Shown piece by piece: positions 15,655 to 22,741 of a stretch of DNA of 31,279 bases. How positions within the stretch are numbered: the first letter of the stretch is position 1; each line of letters starts with the position of its first letter. A program made the translations under genes and the position numbers. The notes under the pieces were generated by a model. The model ran no database searches and had not been told where the DNA came from. It worked only from the letters and a program-made list of their open reading frames with translations. Source of the stretch: Olsenella urininfantis (GTDB lineage: Bacteria; Actinomycetota; Coriobacteriia; Coriobacteriales; Atopobiaceae); NCBI RefSeq assembly GCF_900155635.1, contig NZ_LT732540.1:1103995-1135273 (forward strand), read 5' to 3'.

Positions 15655-16452
15655 CTAGTCCTCGTCGAGCTGCTCGGCAACCTCATCGGAGACGCTCATG
15701 GACGTGTAGACGCTCTGCACGTCGTCGAGCTCCTCAAGGTGGTCGACCAGGCGCTGAACCTTCTTGGCGTCGTTGAGCTCGAGCTCGTTGGGGGTGTTGG
15801 GAACCATGGTGAGCTCGGAGCCCTTGACCTCGATGCCCTGCTCCTTGAGGGCGGCCTCGACGGCCTGCATCTTGTCGTAGGCGGTGTAGACGATCCACTG
15901 GTCGCCGGCGTCCTCGTAGTCATCGCCCTCGGCCTCGGCGACGGCGAGCATGAACTCGTCCTCGTCCACGGCGTTCTCCTTGTCGGCGACCTTCTTTTCC
16001 TCGCTGACGATGACCTTGTCGATGGCGATGGAGCCCTTGCGGGTGAACTGGAAGGCGACCGAGCCGGTGGTGCCGAGGTTTCCGCCCGCGTGGGAGAAGG
16101 CGGAGCGCACGTCCGCGGCGGTGCGGTTGAGGTTGTCCGTCAGACACTCAACGTAGACGGCTACGCCGGCGGGGCCGTAGCCCTCGTAGGTGACCTCCTT
16201 GTAGACCACGGCGTCAGCGCCGGTGCCAAAGGCCTTGTCGATTGCGGCCTGGATCTTGGCGTTGGGCATGGAGACCATGCGGGCGCGGGCGACGGCCGCC
16301 GCGAGGGAGGCGTTGTTGTCCGGGTTGGGGTCTCCGCCGTTGCGGGCGGCAACGGTGATGTTGCGGGAGTGCTTGGAGAAGAGCGCGGAGCGCTTTGCGT
16401 CGATTGCGGCCTTCTTGTGCTTGGTGGTAGCCCACTTAGAGTGTCCGGACAT
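15655..16452 (-). CDS. yebC: YebC/PmpR-family protein
   Basis: 265 aa, cytosolic. The start MSGHSKWATTKHKKAAIDAKR is the family signature; GGDPNPDNNASLAAAVARAR and the GYGPAGVAVYVECLTDNLNR region are intact. YebC proteins were annotated as DNA-binding regulators; newer work assigns some to translation of proline-rich stretches. It is about 15-20 residues longer than typical: an insert rich in Glu/Lys near residue 150 (SEEKKVADKENAVDEDE) and an acidic tail. SD AGAAGGAGA is 8 nt from ATG 16452. Short 5' leader, own promoter, own terminator: monocistronic. Confidence 0.95.
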   Translation of the reverse strand: MSGHSKWATTKHKKAAIDAKRSALFSKHSRNITVAARNGGDPNPDNNASLAAAVARARMVSMPNAKIQAAIDKAFGTGADAVVYKEVTYEGYGPAGVAVYVECLTDNLNRTAADVRSAFSHAGGNLGTTGSVAFQFTRKGSIAIDKVIVSEEKKVADKENAVDEDEFMLAVAEAEGDDYEDAGDQWIVYTAYDKMQAVEAALKEQGIEVKGSELTMVPNTPNELELNDAKKVQRLVDHLEELDDVQSVYTSMSVSDEVAEQLDED

Positions 16453-16487
16453 GCAGATCTCCTTCTGACTTCGGCAAAAACATATGA

Positions 16488-16517
16488 ATGATAGCGGTCA
16501 TCAGGGCCGTTGCACAA
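16488..16517 (-). promoter_or_regulatory. Putative yebC promoter
   Basis: Minus strand: -10 TATCAT (16493-16488) with a weak -35 TTGTGC (16517-16512), 18-nt spacer. It would start transcription about 30 nt before the yebC ATG. Between this site and 16586 I see no other feature. Confidence 0.4.
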
Positions 16518-16586
16518 GGGAGGAGCCCGCGATTACAAAAGCGCGACACAGGACGGGCGCGCCGCCGGCGCCTCCCCAGCCGCCCT

Positions 16587-16816
16587 GACTACAAGGTGCC
16601 AGCGCCTCTCGGCAGCCTGGGCGTACTCGGGCGCGCGGGCGGCTTGCTGTCGCATGTGGCCCCCATCTGACAACAAGATCGCCCCGAGGGGGGGTGCAAC
16701 AGGGCGTTCCCGGCGCCGTTCGGGTCTTGTTGTCGGAAACGGGCCGTATCCGACAACAAGATCGTCCTGCCGCCCACGTTACCTGGCACCTCTCAGCCAG
16801 CACCGGTTTTGTTGTC
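16587..16816. repeat. Left array of phased dyads
   Basis: Dyads of form CTTGTTGTC-N17-GACAACAAG. Complete units: 16643-16677 (left arm CTTGCTGTC) and 16726-16760, start-to-start 83 bp. The next unit in register, 16808, has only its first arm, TTTGTTGTC (16808-16816), inside the end of the nuclease gene. Outward, 16587-16595 reads GACTACAAG, one mismatch from the arm and exactly 82 bp before the arm at 16669. Unit 16726-16760 is nearly palindromic through its centre (16 of 17 positions pair). The spacers of 47-48 bp differ from each other. Confidence 0.8.
16628..16760. repeat. Left long inverted repeat (133 bp)
   Basis: The reverse complement of this segment matches 18159-18290 with 7 substitutions and one single-base indel by eye (about 94% identity). 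It contains two complete dyads and the spacer between them. All 7 differences are transitions. Confidence 0.85.
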
Positions 16817-17774
16817 ACACCGAGAAGGGATGCGGGCCCAGAAGCATGTCACGTAGCCTCTTCCGCGCGGCCCACTCCTCGTCCGATGGTTCCCCAAGCT
16901 CCCTGCCCAGCAGCTGGGCAAGCTGGCTTACCAGGGTCTCGCACTCCTCATGCCAGGCGATGTCCTCGTACGAGACCCGAAGCATGCGATACCCCAGGGA
17001 GGCCAGCGCATTGCAGCGCCTTCTGTCACGCTTGAGCTGGTCTGCTTCCGCATGCACCGCGCCCTCGTACTCGAGGCACACGCGCTCCTCCCTCCAGAGG
17101 AAGTCAGGCTCGAAGTACCCGCGCGAGGTGCGGTCAAGCAGGAGGACGTCCAGGCCGCGGCAGTCGATCCGGGCATTGGACTCCAGAGGGCCAAGCCCAT
17201 ATCCGCCCAACTCGAGAGGCATGCCCAGCAGCAGCCCCGTGATTTCCTCCATTGGGGAGGCGCAGCGCTCGGGTGCCCAGGTAAGCGCTAGCTCCAGGAT
17301 GCGCACGCCCCGATGCCGCCCACAACGGCCGAGAAGGTCAAGGATGGCCCTCCTGCCTGTTATGGGGTCGGCTCGCAGCACGCCCCTCTCGCCGATCGAG
17401 CTGTCCTCCAGGCGAAATCTGCTCAGAAGCCGGGTGACGGCGATGACCAACTGAGGGAGGGTCAAGCGGTCTGCCAGCTGCACCAGGCAGAGCTCCGGCC
17501 CACAGACGACAAGGCCCTCTTGAACCTCGTACGCAGAGCCCGAGGGAAGCGATCCCGACCAGCCATGACGCTGAGGCTCCCTCGAGCTTTGGGCGCAGCC
17601 CCTTGGGACCAGGACGTGCTGGCCTGCGGACTGCAGCCCGCACCCACGCAGCGCGCCGCGCGACCACTGCGCATCGGCAAGGCTCAGCTCACCCAGACAC
17701 CTCAGCTGCCGGATGGGGACGCTGCGTCCCACCCAGAAGCGATACGCGCTGTGATGGCTGAGGTAGATGGTCAT
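16815..17774 (-). CDS. DUF559/Vsr-like PD-(D/E)XK nuclease-domain protein
   Basis: 319 aa. The N-terminal ~130 residues start MTIYLSHHSAYRFWVG, a short 'SHHSA..FW' helix-turn-helix-like opening as in AbiEi-type regulators, but I cannot confirm homology. The C-terminal half (about 170-300) has the DUF559/Vsr-like nuclease pattern: SPMEE (Glu175/176), RGYFEPDFLW (Asp224), VCLEYEG (Glu235, Glu237), then QLKRDRRRCNALASLGYRMLRV. ATG 17774 has SD GGGAGG; a longer frame starting 114 nt upstream lacks support. The stop TGA (16817-16815) is part of a repeat arm. Such proteins occur as multi-copy families of unknown role in Coriobacteriia, as far as I recall. Possible roles: nuclease acting on the flanking repeats, an abortive-infection factor, or a transposition helper. 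Confidence 0.6.
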   Translation of the reverse strand: MTIYLSHHSAYRFWVGRSVPIRQLRCLGELSLADAQWSRGALRGCGLQSAGQHVLVPRGCAQSSREPQRHGWSGSLPSGSAYEVQEGLVVCGPELCLVQLADRLTLPQLVIAVTRLLSRFRLEDSSIGERGVLRADPITGRRAILDLLGRCGRHRGVRILELALTWAPERCASPMEEITGLLLGMPLELGGYGLGPLESNARIDCRGLDVLLLDRTSRGYFEPDFLWREERVCLEYEGAVHAEADQLKRDRRRCNALASLGYRMLRVSYEDIAWHEECETLVSQLAQLLGRELGEPSDEEWAARKRLRDMLLGPHPFSV

Positions 17775-18020
17775 GCGCCCTCCCAAACGACCGATTACGA
17801 GAAATGTATCCTTGGCCTTGGGGCACATGGGCAATGGGCTGATCTTCTGGGCTTGCTCTGTTGCGCATAGCTGACAGCCAGCTGGCACAGGGGCAAGGAA
17901 TCAGCAGCACAGGGACGGCGCGGAGGCAGGTCGTCTAAGACGATTCCGATAGGGCGATGCTGAGACGCTTCCCTGAGAGGGGCGAATCGGCGTCCGAGCG
18001 GACCAAAACCCCATGCAGGT
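17775..18020. other. Leader region between nuclease gene and right array
   Basis: 246 nt without a convincing gene. It contains a perfect 13-bp dyad TCGTCTAAGACGA (17931-17943) that could be an operator for the nuclease gene, and the degenerate first arm of the innermost right-hand unit (17995-18003). No clear -10/-35 pair was found. Confidence 0.4.
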
Positions 18021-18275
18021 GACAACAAGACGACTTTGATACATCTGGCGTGCAGATACGTACAGACCTGGCACATCTTGTTGTCGCTGGTGCAGGGATA
18101 GTGACAACAAGATTCCCATCCTGGCTTAGAGGACCAGATGAGCGGCGCCAGCTGAGAACTTGTTGTCAGATGCGGCCCGTTTCCGACAACAAGACCCGGA
18201 CGGCGCCGGGAACGCCCTGTTGCGCCCCCCTCGGGGCAATCTTGTCGTCAGATGGAGGCCACATGCGACAGCAAG
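18021..18275. repeat. Right array of phased dyads
   Basis: Complete dyads at 18077-18111, 18159-18193 and 18241-18275 (arms CTTGTCGTC/GACAGCAAG in the last), start-to-start exactly 82 bp, each with a 17-nt centre and 47-nt unlike spacers. A half unit keeps only its second arm, GACAACAAG at 18021-18029, exactly in register. Relative to the left array the order is inverted, so the half units face the nuclease gene on both sides. No eighth unit is found at 18323, where the SGNH hydrolase coding sequence lies. Confidence 0.8.
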
Positions 18276-18290
18276 CCGCCCGCGCGCCCG
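18159..18290. repeat. Right long inverted repeat (132 bp)
   Basis: Partner of 16628-16760. It covers the two outer dyads plus 15 bp of GC-rich flank (CCGCCCGCGCGCCCG, 18276-18290), where similarity stops, 5 bp before the SGNH hydrolase stop codon. Confidence 0.85.
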
Positions 18291-18295
18291 CTCGG

Positions 18296-19114
18296 CTACA
18301 CCAGGCCGAGCCGCTCGCAAAATGCCCGCCAGAGCTTGTGAGACCCTGCAGTGGTGGGGTGTACCTGGTCCTCGCAGAGGTCAGGGCCACCCAGGTCAAG
18401 CGCGTCGTAGAGCGAGACATGCTCGTATCCCGCCTCGTCGCAGACTCCCGAGAGGACCCTGTCCACCTCGTCCATGCCATAGAGGTTGGTTGCGTCCGTC
18501 CGCCGGTTGTTGGGTGGCGACACCACCACGAGATGCTTGCAGCGCGCGGCCGCCGCGGCAAGACCGTCACGTGCGTAGGCCTCAAAGGCATCGGCAGGCT
18601 CCTTCGCGGCGTCGTTGGTGCCAAGCATCACAACGATGACGTCCGCCCCCTCTCCCAGCCAGGATTCCGGCGCCTCCGCGAGGAACTGCATGCGAAAGCC
18701 GCTCACGGCGGCATTCACGAAACGCACCGCCCCCCTCTGACCAGCCCAGTCGCGAAAGTCGTTTGTCCAACAGCCCAGCTGGGGCGATGTCTCAAGGTAG
18801 CTGCCCTGGGGCCCAGAGTAGGCAAGCTCGGGCCCCGGAGGCAGGCTGTCGTAGCCGTCGCAGAGAAATCCCGCCGTGATGGAGTCGCCTATCAGGCGCA
18901 CGGACCCTATCTCGCCGCGGGAGAACATGCCCGACAGCCGCGAGCCATCCGCAGCGCGCTCGACAACGACGGGTGCCTCCGCGGGCTCGGCATGCCGCTC
19001 CCCCTCATGCGGCGTCATCCCCAGCAGGGCCGCCCACGCGGCTCCGGCGCACGCGCACGCAAGCAGCGCGCAGGCGACGGCCACCATCGCTCCCATCCGA
19101 CGACCAGCAACCAT
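18296..19114 (-). CDS. Secreted/membrane-anchored SGNH (GDSL-like) hydrolase
   Basis: 272 aa. N-terminal signal or anchor (about 8-30, ACALLACACAGAAWAA). SGNH blocks: RLIGDSITAG with nucleophile Ser78, the WTNDF segment, VVMLGTNDAA (Asn167 of block III), and EDQVHPTTAG with the catalytic Asp249-x-x-His252. Such enzymes remove acyl or acetyl groups from glycans or lipids outside the membrane. The ATG lies 9 nt after the ECF S-component stop and its SD (GGGAGGT) is in the gap, so the two form an operon. The joining of a hydrolase to a vitamin S component is unexplained; it might free a bound or modified ligand, or may act on the cell wall. Its stop is 5 nt from the repeat element. Confidence 0.85.
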   Translation of the reverse strand: MVAGRRMGAMVAVACALLACACAGAAWAALLGMTPHEGERHAEPAEAPVVVERAADGSRLSGMFSRGEIGSVRLIGDSITAGFLCDGYDSLPPGPELAYSGPQGSYLETSPQLGCWTNDFRDWAGQRGAVRFVNAAVSGFRMQFLAEAPESWLGEGADVIVVMLGTNDAAKEPADAFEAYARDGLAAAAARCKHLVVVSPPNNRRTDATNLYGMDEVDRVLSGVCDEAGYEHVSLYDALDLGGPDLCEDQVHPTTAGSHKLWRAFCERLGLV

Positions 19115-19123
19115 CAGACCTCC

Positions 19124-19834
19124 CTACAGGCCGTACTTTGCCACAACACGCCGGATGGAGCGCCCCCAGGGCAGCCAGATGAGCGCCAGGAAGCCCGTCG
19201 TTGCCAGGCCGTGCACCACGTCCAACGGCAGCCCCGCCGCAAAGGCAGCAAGGGCCCCCTGCCAGGTTAGCGGCTTGACAAACCCCAGCACAAACCAGCC
19301 GTTGAGAACAAGCCCGTATATCAGGGCCGAGAGGAAGCCGTACGCCATGAGCACGGGCCTCCTCTCTAGGAGGCCGTGGTCGGCCAGGGCGCCCGCAAGA
19401 TACCCCACCAGGCCCCACGCATACATCTGCCAGGGCGTCCAGGCCCCCTGGCCAAAGAAGAAGTTCGAGACGAGAGCCGCCAGCGCACCAACCACAAAGC
19501 CCTGCCGGCGTCCCAGCACGGCGCCGGCGACGATGGCGATGGCCGAGACGGGCTTCACGTCCGGAACCGGGGCAAAGAGCACGCGCCCGGCTGCCGCAAG
19601 GGCCGCCAGCACCACGCTTGGCATGATCTGCCTGAGCCCAGGTCGCGACGACTCGTAGCTGCCAAAGAGCAGAAGCAGCGAGAGGAGCACCACGAGCAGG
19701 GTGAGGCCGGCGCTCAAGTCAACGTCTCCCAGGGCGCAGGCGAGCATGGACGCAGGAACGGCCAGCAGAGCCGGGACCTCAAGGGCCCCCAGCACGCGCC
19801 GCATCGCAGCGTCCCTGTTCACCAAAAAAGCCAT
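19124..19834 (-). CDS. ECF transporter S component, probably for a corrinoid
   Basis: 236 aa integral membrane protein with about six segments. The segment running AGRVLFAPVPDVKPVSAIA, VLGRRQGFVVGALAALVSN, FFFGQGAWTPWQMYAWGLVG is characteristic of one ECF S-component group often linked to cobalamin (CbrT/Cbl-like, from genome-context work by others). It captures the vitamin and docks on a shared T-A1A2 module. ATG 19834 has SD GAGGGGCGGG. The T and A genes lie only 1 kb away behind a convergent small gene, and that operon has a B12-riboswitch-like leader; this is the main reason for proposing a corrinoid. No riboswitch is seen in the 133 nt upstream of this gene. Confidence 0.75.
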   Translation of the reverse strand: MAFLVNRDAAMRRVLGALEVPALLAVPASMLACALGDVDLSAGLTLLVVLLSLLLLFGSYESSRPGLRQIMPSVVLAALAAAGRVLFAPVPDVKPVSAIAIVAGAVLGRRQGFVVGALAALVSNFFFGQGAWTPWQMYAWGLVGYLAGALADHGLLERRPVLMAYGFLSALIYGLVLNGWFVLGFVKPLTWQGALAAFAAGLPLDVVHGLATTGFLALIWLPWGRSIRRVVAKYGL

Positions 19835-19967
19835 GCGCCCGCCCCTCTTCCGTCAGCAGCCAGTATGACCCAACCGTCTGCGAGCGCGCAGTGCGACTGG
19901 CTGTTGGGCTGGGATACAGTCTGAGCAAGATGTCCGGCAAGCGGCAAGCGCCTTTGGGGGGATCACC

Positions 19968-20384
19968 ATGCTCTACATTGGTAACTTCAACTACGACGAC
20001 GCCAACGACTCGGCCGAGAACTACTGCCTCATGCCCGTGGTGGTGGAGGCCCAAGACCCTGAGGAGGCGCTCTCGAAGATCGCCGAGCTCTTCCAGCGGC
20101 TGCACGAGACCTCGGACCTGCTCGACGGCGCCTGCGAGATCTACCTCGACTCCCTCATCGAGCTCGAGCAGAGCCCCACGGAGCCCATCCTCACCCAGTG
20201 GACCAAGATCGTGCCCAGCGTGGACGGCCTCTCGCTCATCAACTCCGTGCTGCCCATGGAGAAGGATGCCCAGGACGGCATCGCCGAGGCATACAGCTGG
20301 TTTGGTGAGGGCGAGGGCCCCAGCGAGACGGACGAGGACCTGGAGGAGTTCTCCGAGGACGACCCCTTCCTGATCCTGGAGTAG
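19968..20384 (+). CDS. Unknown acidic 138-aa protein
   Basis: Not recognised. It starts MLYIGNFNYDDANDSAENYC after a good SD (GGGGGGA), with an intrinsic terminator right after its stop, so it is a real single gene. Acidic throughout (C-terminal SETDEDLEEFSEDDPF), no membrane segment, no signal peptide. Residues 20-80 look alpha/beta: LMPVVVEAQDPEEALSKIAELFQRL then GACEIYLDSLIELEQSP. The shape suggests a small cytosolic adaptor or enzyme-binding domain. It sits between the two halves of the ECF transport locus, on the opposite strand, divergent from the S-component gene. Confidence 0.75.
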   Translation: MLYIGNFNYDDANDSAENYCLMPVVVEAQDPEEALSKIAELFQRLHETSDLLDGACEIYLDSLIELEQSPTEPILTQWTKIVPSVDGLSLINSVLPMEKDAQDGIAEAYSWFGEGEGPSETDEDLEEFSEDDPFLILE

Positions 20385-20389
20385 GCGAT

Positions 20390-20423
20390 GCTGCCGCGGG
20401 CGGGCTCCCCCAGCGGCAGCTTT
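20390..20423 (+). terminator. Intrinsic terminator of the 138-aa gene
   Basis: GCTGCCGC (20390-20397), 15-nt loop, GCGGCAGC (20413-20420), then TTT. It fills the 40-nt gap between the convergent genes and probably stops both transcripts. Confidence 0.6.
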
Positions 20424-20424
20424 C

Positions 20425-21852
20425 CTAGCGCCAGAGCCAGGAGCCCTCGAAGAAGTCGCCCGTGCGCTCGCTTGGGCCAGCCTGCCCGTCGAAGAGCAGG
20501 GTCACGCTGTCTGCCAGCACCCTCACAAGATCCATGTCGTGCGTGGCCAGCAAGATGGTGGCCCCCTCCTCCCTCGCTGAGAGGAGCATGCGCACCATGG
20601 CGTGCCAGGCCCCTTGGTCCAACCCCTTGCTGGGCTCGTCCAGAAGCAGCAGGCGCGGCCTCGCCAGCAGCAGCTTGGCCAGCGCCACCAGCTGCTGCTG
20701 ACCCCCCGACAGGTCGTAGGGGTGCAGCTTTGCAAGGCCCTGGCATATTCCCAGCTCATTCATGATGTTTTGCACATCGCCCCAGCCATAGGACCCGGCA
20801 GCCGACCACTCCATAAGCTCCTCCGAGACGCTCTGGGCGCTCAGCAGCACCTTGGGGTCCTGAGGCAACAGCGCCTGAGAGCCCGCCAGCGGACGCCGCA
20901 GGCGACCCCTCTGCGGACGCAGCACACCAGCCGCAAGCGCAAGCAGGGTTGACTTGCCGCAGCCGTTGCCGCCCACCACCGCGCGGCACTCCCCCTCTCC
21001 CAAAGAGAGGTCCAGCCCGCGCAGCACCCATTCGGAATCCCTTGTGCGGCGAAACCAGACGTCGGAGAGCTCGAGCGCGGCCTTGCCGGCCTCCTCGCGG
21101 CGGGCAGGCATAGACGCCTGCACCCTCAGCCCCTCGCGCGAGCGCAGCTCCCCCAGCGCGAGCTCATGCACGCGTCCGTCCTTTAGCTCCAGAGCCATGT
21201 CGGCAAAGTCCAGAAGCGGGCCAGGCCGGTGCGTGGCAAGCAGGACGGTCACGCCCAGCTCCTGGTTCACGCGACGTAGGAGGGCCAGGAAGCCCTTCTC
21301 GGCAACGGGGTCAAGCATGGAGGTGGGCTCGTCCAGGAGCAGCAGGCGCGGCCTCATGACCAGCACGGACGCAAGCGAGAGGATCTGCGCCTGCCCACCG
21401 GAGAGCTCCGTGGTGCGTGAGCGGAACCACGGCTCCATGCCCAGGAAGTAGCAGGTCTCGGCAACGCGGCGACGCATCTCCACCTGGCCCAAACCCAGGT
21501 TCTCGAGACCAAAGGCCATCTCGCGCCAGACGCTGTCGCAGACGATCTGGCTCTGCGGGCTCTGGAAGACGAAGCCCACCCGGCTGGCGGAGCAAAGGGG
21601 ATCTGCCGCGAGCTCCTCCACAGGCTCCCCAAAGACGCACAGGTCCCCTCCCCGATCCCCCACCGGCGAGACCTCTGGCTTGGCGAGCCGCAGCAGCGTG
21701 GTCTTGCCCGATCCCGTGCCACCCACCAGCAGCGCAAAGGCGCCCTGGGGAACCTCGAGGGAGACCGCGTCCAGGACGGGGGCGGCACCACCGCCGGGCG
21801 TGGCATAGGCGAACGAGAGGTCCTGCGCCTGAAGCGCCGCGGGCATGGTCAT
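20425..21852 (-). CDS. ECF transporter double ATPase (A1-A2 fusion, CbiO/EcfA-like)
   Basis: 475 aa with two ABC ATPase domains. Domain 1 (about 5-235): Walker A GGTGSGKTT (44-52), Q-loop VFQSPQSQI, signature ELSGGQAQ (149-156), Walker B RLLLLDEPTSMLD. Domain 2 (about 258-475): Walker A GGNGCGKST (294-302), signature DLSGGQQQ, Walker B RLLLLDEPSKGLD, switch His in ATHDMD. All catalytic residues are present in both. It powers uptake through the T component. ATG 21852 overlaps the T-component stop (ATGA) and has SD GGAGG. Fusion of EcfA1 and EcfA2 is common in actinobacterial CbiO-type systems. Confidence 0.93.
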   Translation of the reverse strand: MTMPAALQAQDLSFAYATPGGGAAPVLDAVSLEVPQGAFALLVGGTGSGKTTLLRLAKPEVSPVGDRGGDLCVFGEPVEELAADPLCSASRVGFVFQSPQSQIVCDSVWREMAFGLENLGLGQVEMRRRVAETCYFLGMEPWFRSRTTELSGGQAQILSLASVLVMRPRLLLLDEPTSMLDPVAEKGFLALLRRVNQELGVTVLLATHRPGPLLDFADMALELKDGRVHELALGELRSREGLRVQASMPARREEAGKAALELSDVWFRRTRDSEWVLRGLDLSLGEGECRAVVGGNGCGKSTLLALAAGVLRPQRGRLRRPLAGSQALLPQDPKVLLSAQSVSEELMEWSAAGSYGWGDVQNIMNELGICQGLAKLHPYDLSGGQQQLVALAKLLLARPRLLLLDEPSKGLDQGAWHAMVRMLLSAREEGATILLATHDMDLVRVLADSVTLLFDGQAGPSERTGDFFEGSWLWR

Positions 21853-22736
21853 GGGAGCCTCCACCAGATGAGTCGGTCGCGCAGGACAAGCAGGCTGGGC
21901 AGCAGGAGCTGCAGCGCCCAGGGAACGTAGCCCCACCAGGGCAGCAGGGTGGGCATGCTGGGGTAGAAGCGCCACTGGCCCGCTGCCACCCAGGCCAATA
22001 GCGCGTTCAGGAGCAGCAGGGCCACGACCAGCGCAAGCCCCGGCGCATCGGAGGGCCTGAGGGGATGCGGACGGTAGCTGCTGCGCCTCTCTCGCGCGCC
22101 CCAGCCCCGGGCGCGCATGGCCGCCGCGCGCTCGAGGGAGTCCTCCAGGGACCAGCTGAGCAGCACCCCGTTGAGGCGTGCCGCACGTCCGCGCAGGCCG
22201 CCCGTCCCGCGCGCCTCCCCCGCCGCACTGCAGGCATCCAGCGTGGCCTCGACCTCTCGCGCGCGGCCCATGAGCTGGGGCACCAGGCGCAACGTCATGG
22301 AGGCCATGAGGGCAACCACCGGAAGCCCCCTGCCGGAGAGGTCCAGGAAGGCGTCCGGACCGAGCAGGACATCGGCACATCCCAGCCAGAGCAGCGTGGA
22401 CAGCAGCAGCGCGCCCATGCAGGCCCCGAAGGCCAGGCTCTCCAGGTAGACGCCTCGGCCCGCCAGCCTGAACAGCAGGGTTGAGCCAGAGGCCGAGAAG
22501 AGCGGGTTCAGCAGGCAGAGCAGGAGCAGCAGGGGCAGCTGCCAGCGAAGGGCCCAGAGGGTCTCTCGCGCGCCGCGGCAGAGCAGGGAGCAGAAGAGCC
22601 CTCCCGCAAGGGAGAAAACGAGGTAGACGGGCTGCACGGCGAGCATGGAGACACCCAGCGTGCCCAGCAGGAAGGCCGCGGGCACGCTGGGGTGCAGGCT
22701 CTCGAAGACGGCGGGCGCGTTGGGGCTGCGAGGCAT
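21849..22736 (-). CDS. ECF transporter T component (CbiQ/EcfT-like)
   Basis: 295 aa, 5-6 membrane segments. The cytosolic coupling region carries the family's Ala-Arg-Gly motif in SLERAAAMRARGWGARER (about 198-215); an upstream SMTLRLVPQLMGRAREV segment matches the first coupling helix. It joins the S component to the ATPases. ATG 22736 (MPRSPN) lies 5 nt after the DUF4430 gene stop; a longer frame starting at 22769 overlaps that gene. The 4-nt overlap with the ATPase gene shows translational coupling. Confidence 0.88.
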   Translation of the reverse strand: MPRSPNAPAVFESLHPSVPAAFLLGTLGVSMLAVQPVYLVFSLAGGLFCSLLCRGARETLWALRWQLPLLLLLCLLNPLFSASGSTLLFRLAGRGVYLESLAFGACMGALLLSTLLWLGCADVLLGPDAFLDLSGRGLPVVALMASMTLRLVPQLMGRAREVEATLDACSAAGEARGTGGLRGRAARLNGVLLSWSLEDSLERAAAMRARGWGARERRSSYRPHPLRPSDAPGLALVVALLLLNALLAWVAAGQWRFYPSMPTLLPWWGYVPWALQLLLPSLLVLRDRLIWWRLP

Positions 22737-22741
22737 GGGGG

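Larger units (their letters stand above)
16628..18290. mobile_element. Candidate repeat-bounded element carrying a DUF559/Vsr-like nuclease gene
   Basis: A 1.66-kb unit with ~132-bp near-identical inverted ends (16628-16760 and 18159-18290), each made of phased dyads, and a single gene inside encoding a PD-(D/E)XK nuclease. The nuclease stop codon lies within an inner repeat arm. I see no convincing target-site duplication and no transposase signature, so it is not a recognised insertion sequence. It may move by another route, as REP sequences move with RAYT nucleases, or it may be a fixed locus with paired control arrays. Confidence 0.45.

Noticed and set aside
16531..16539. GATTACAAA as a further repeat arm
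   Set aside because: It resembles GACAACAAG loosely (3 mismatches) and is not in the 82-bp register for its orientation.
16510..17454. 314-codon plus-strand frame through the left array and nuclease gene
   Set aside because: Ser/Arg-rich, spans repeats and the antisense of a gene with nuclease motifs; the repeated dyads yield repeated peptide fragments that only look like a protein.
16587..18275. CRISPR array
   Set aside because: Only the 9-bp arms recur; the 17-nt centres differ between units, so there is no true direct repeat. No cas genes are present and the arrays are inverted around a gene.
16628..18290. Classical insertion sequence with target-site duplication
   Set aside because: No DDE, HUH or serine/tyrosine recombinase motif in the only gene, and the flanks share at most two bases, which is not evidence of a duplication.
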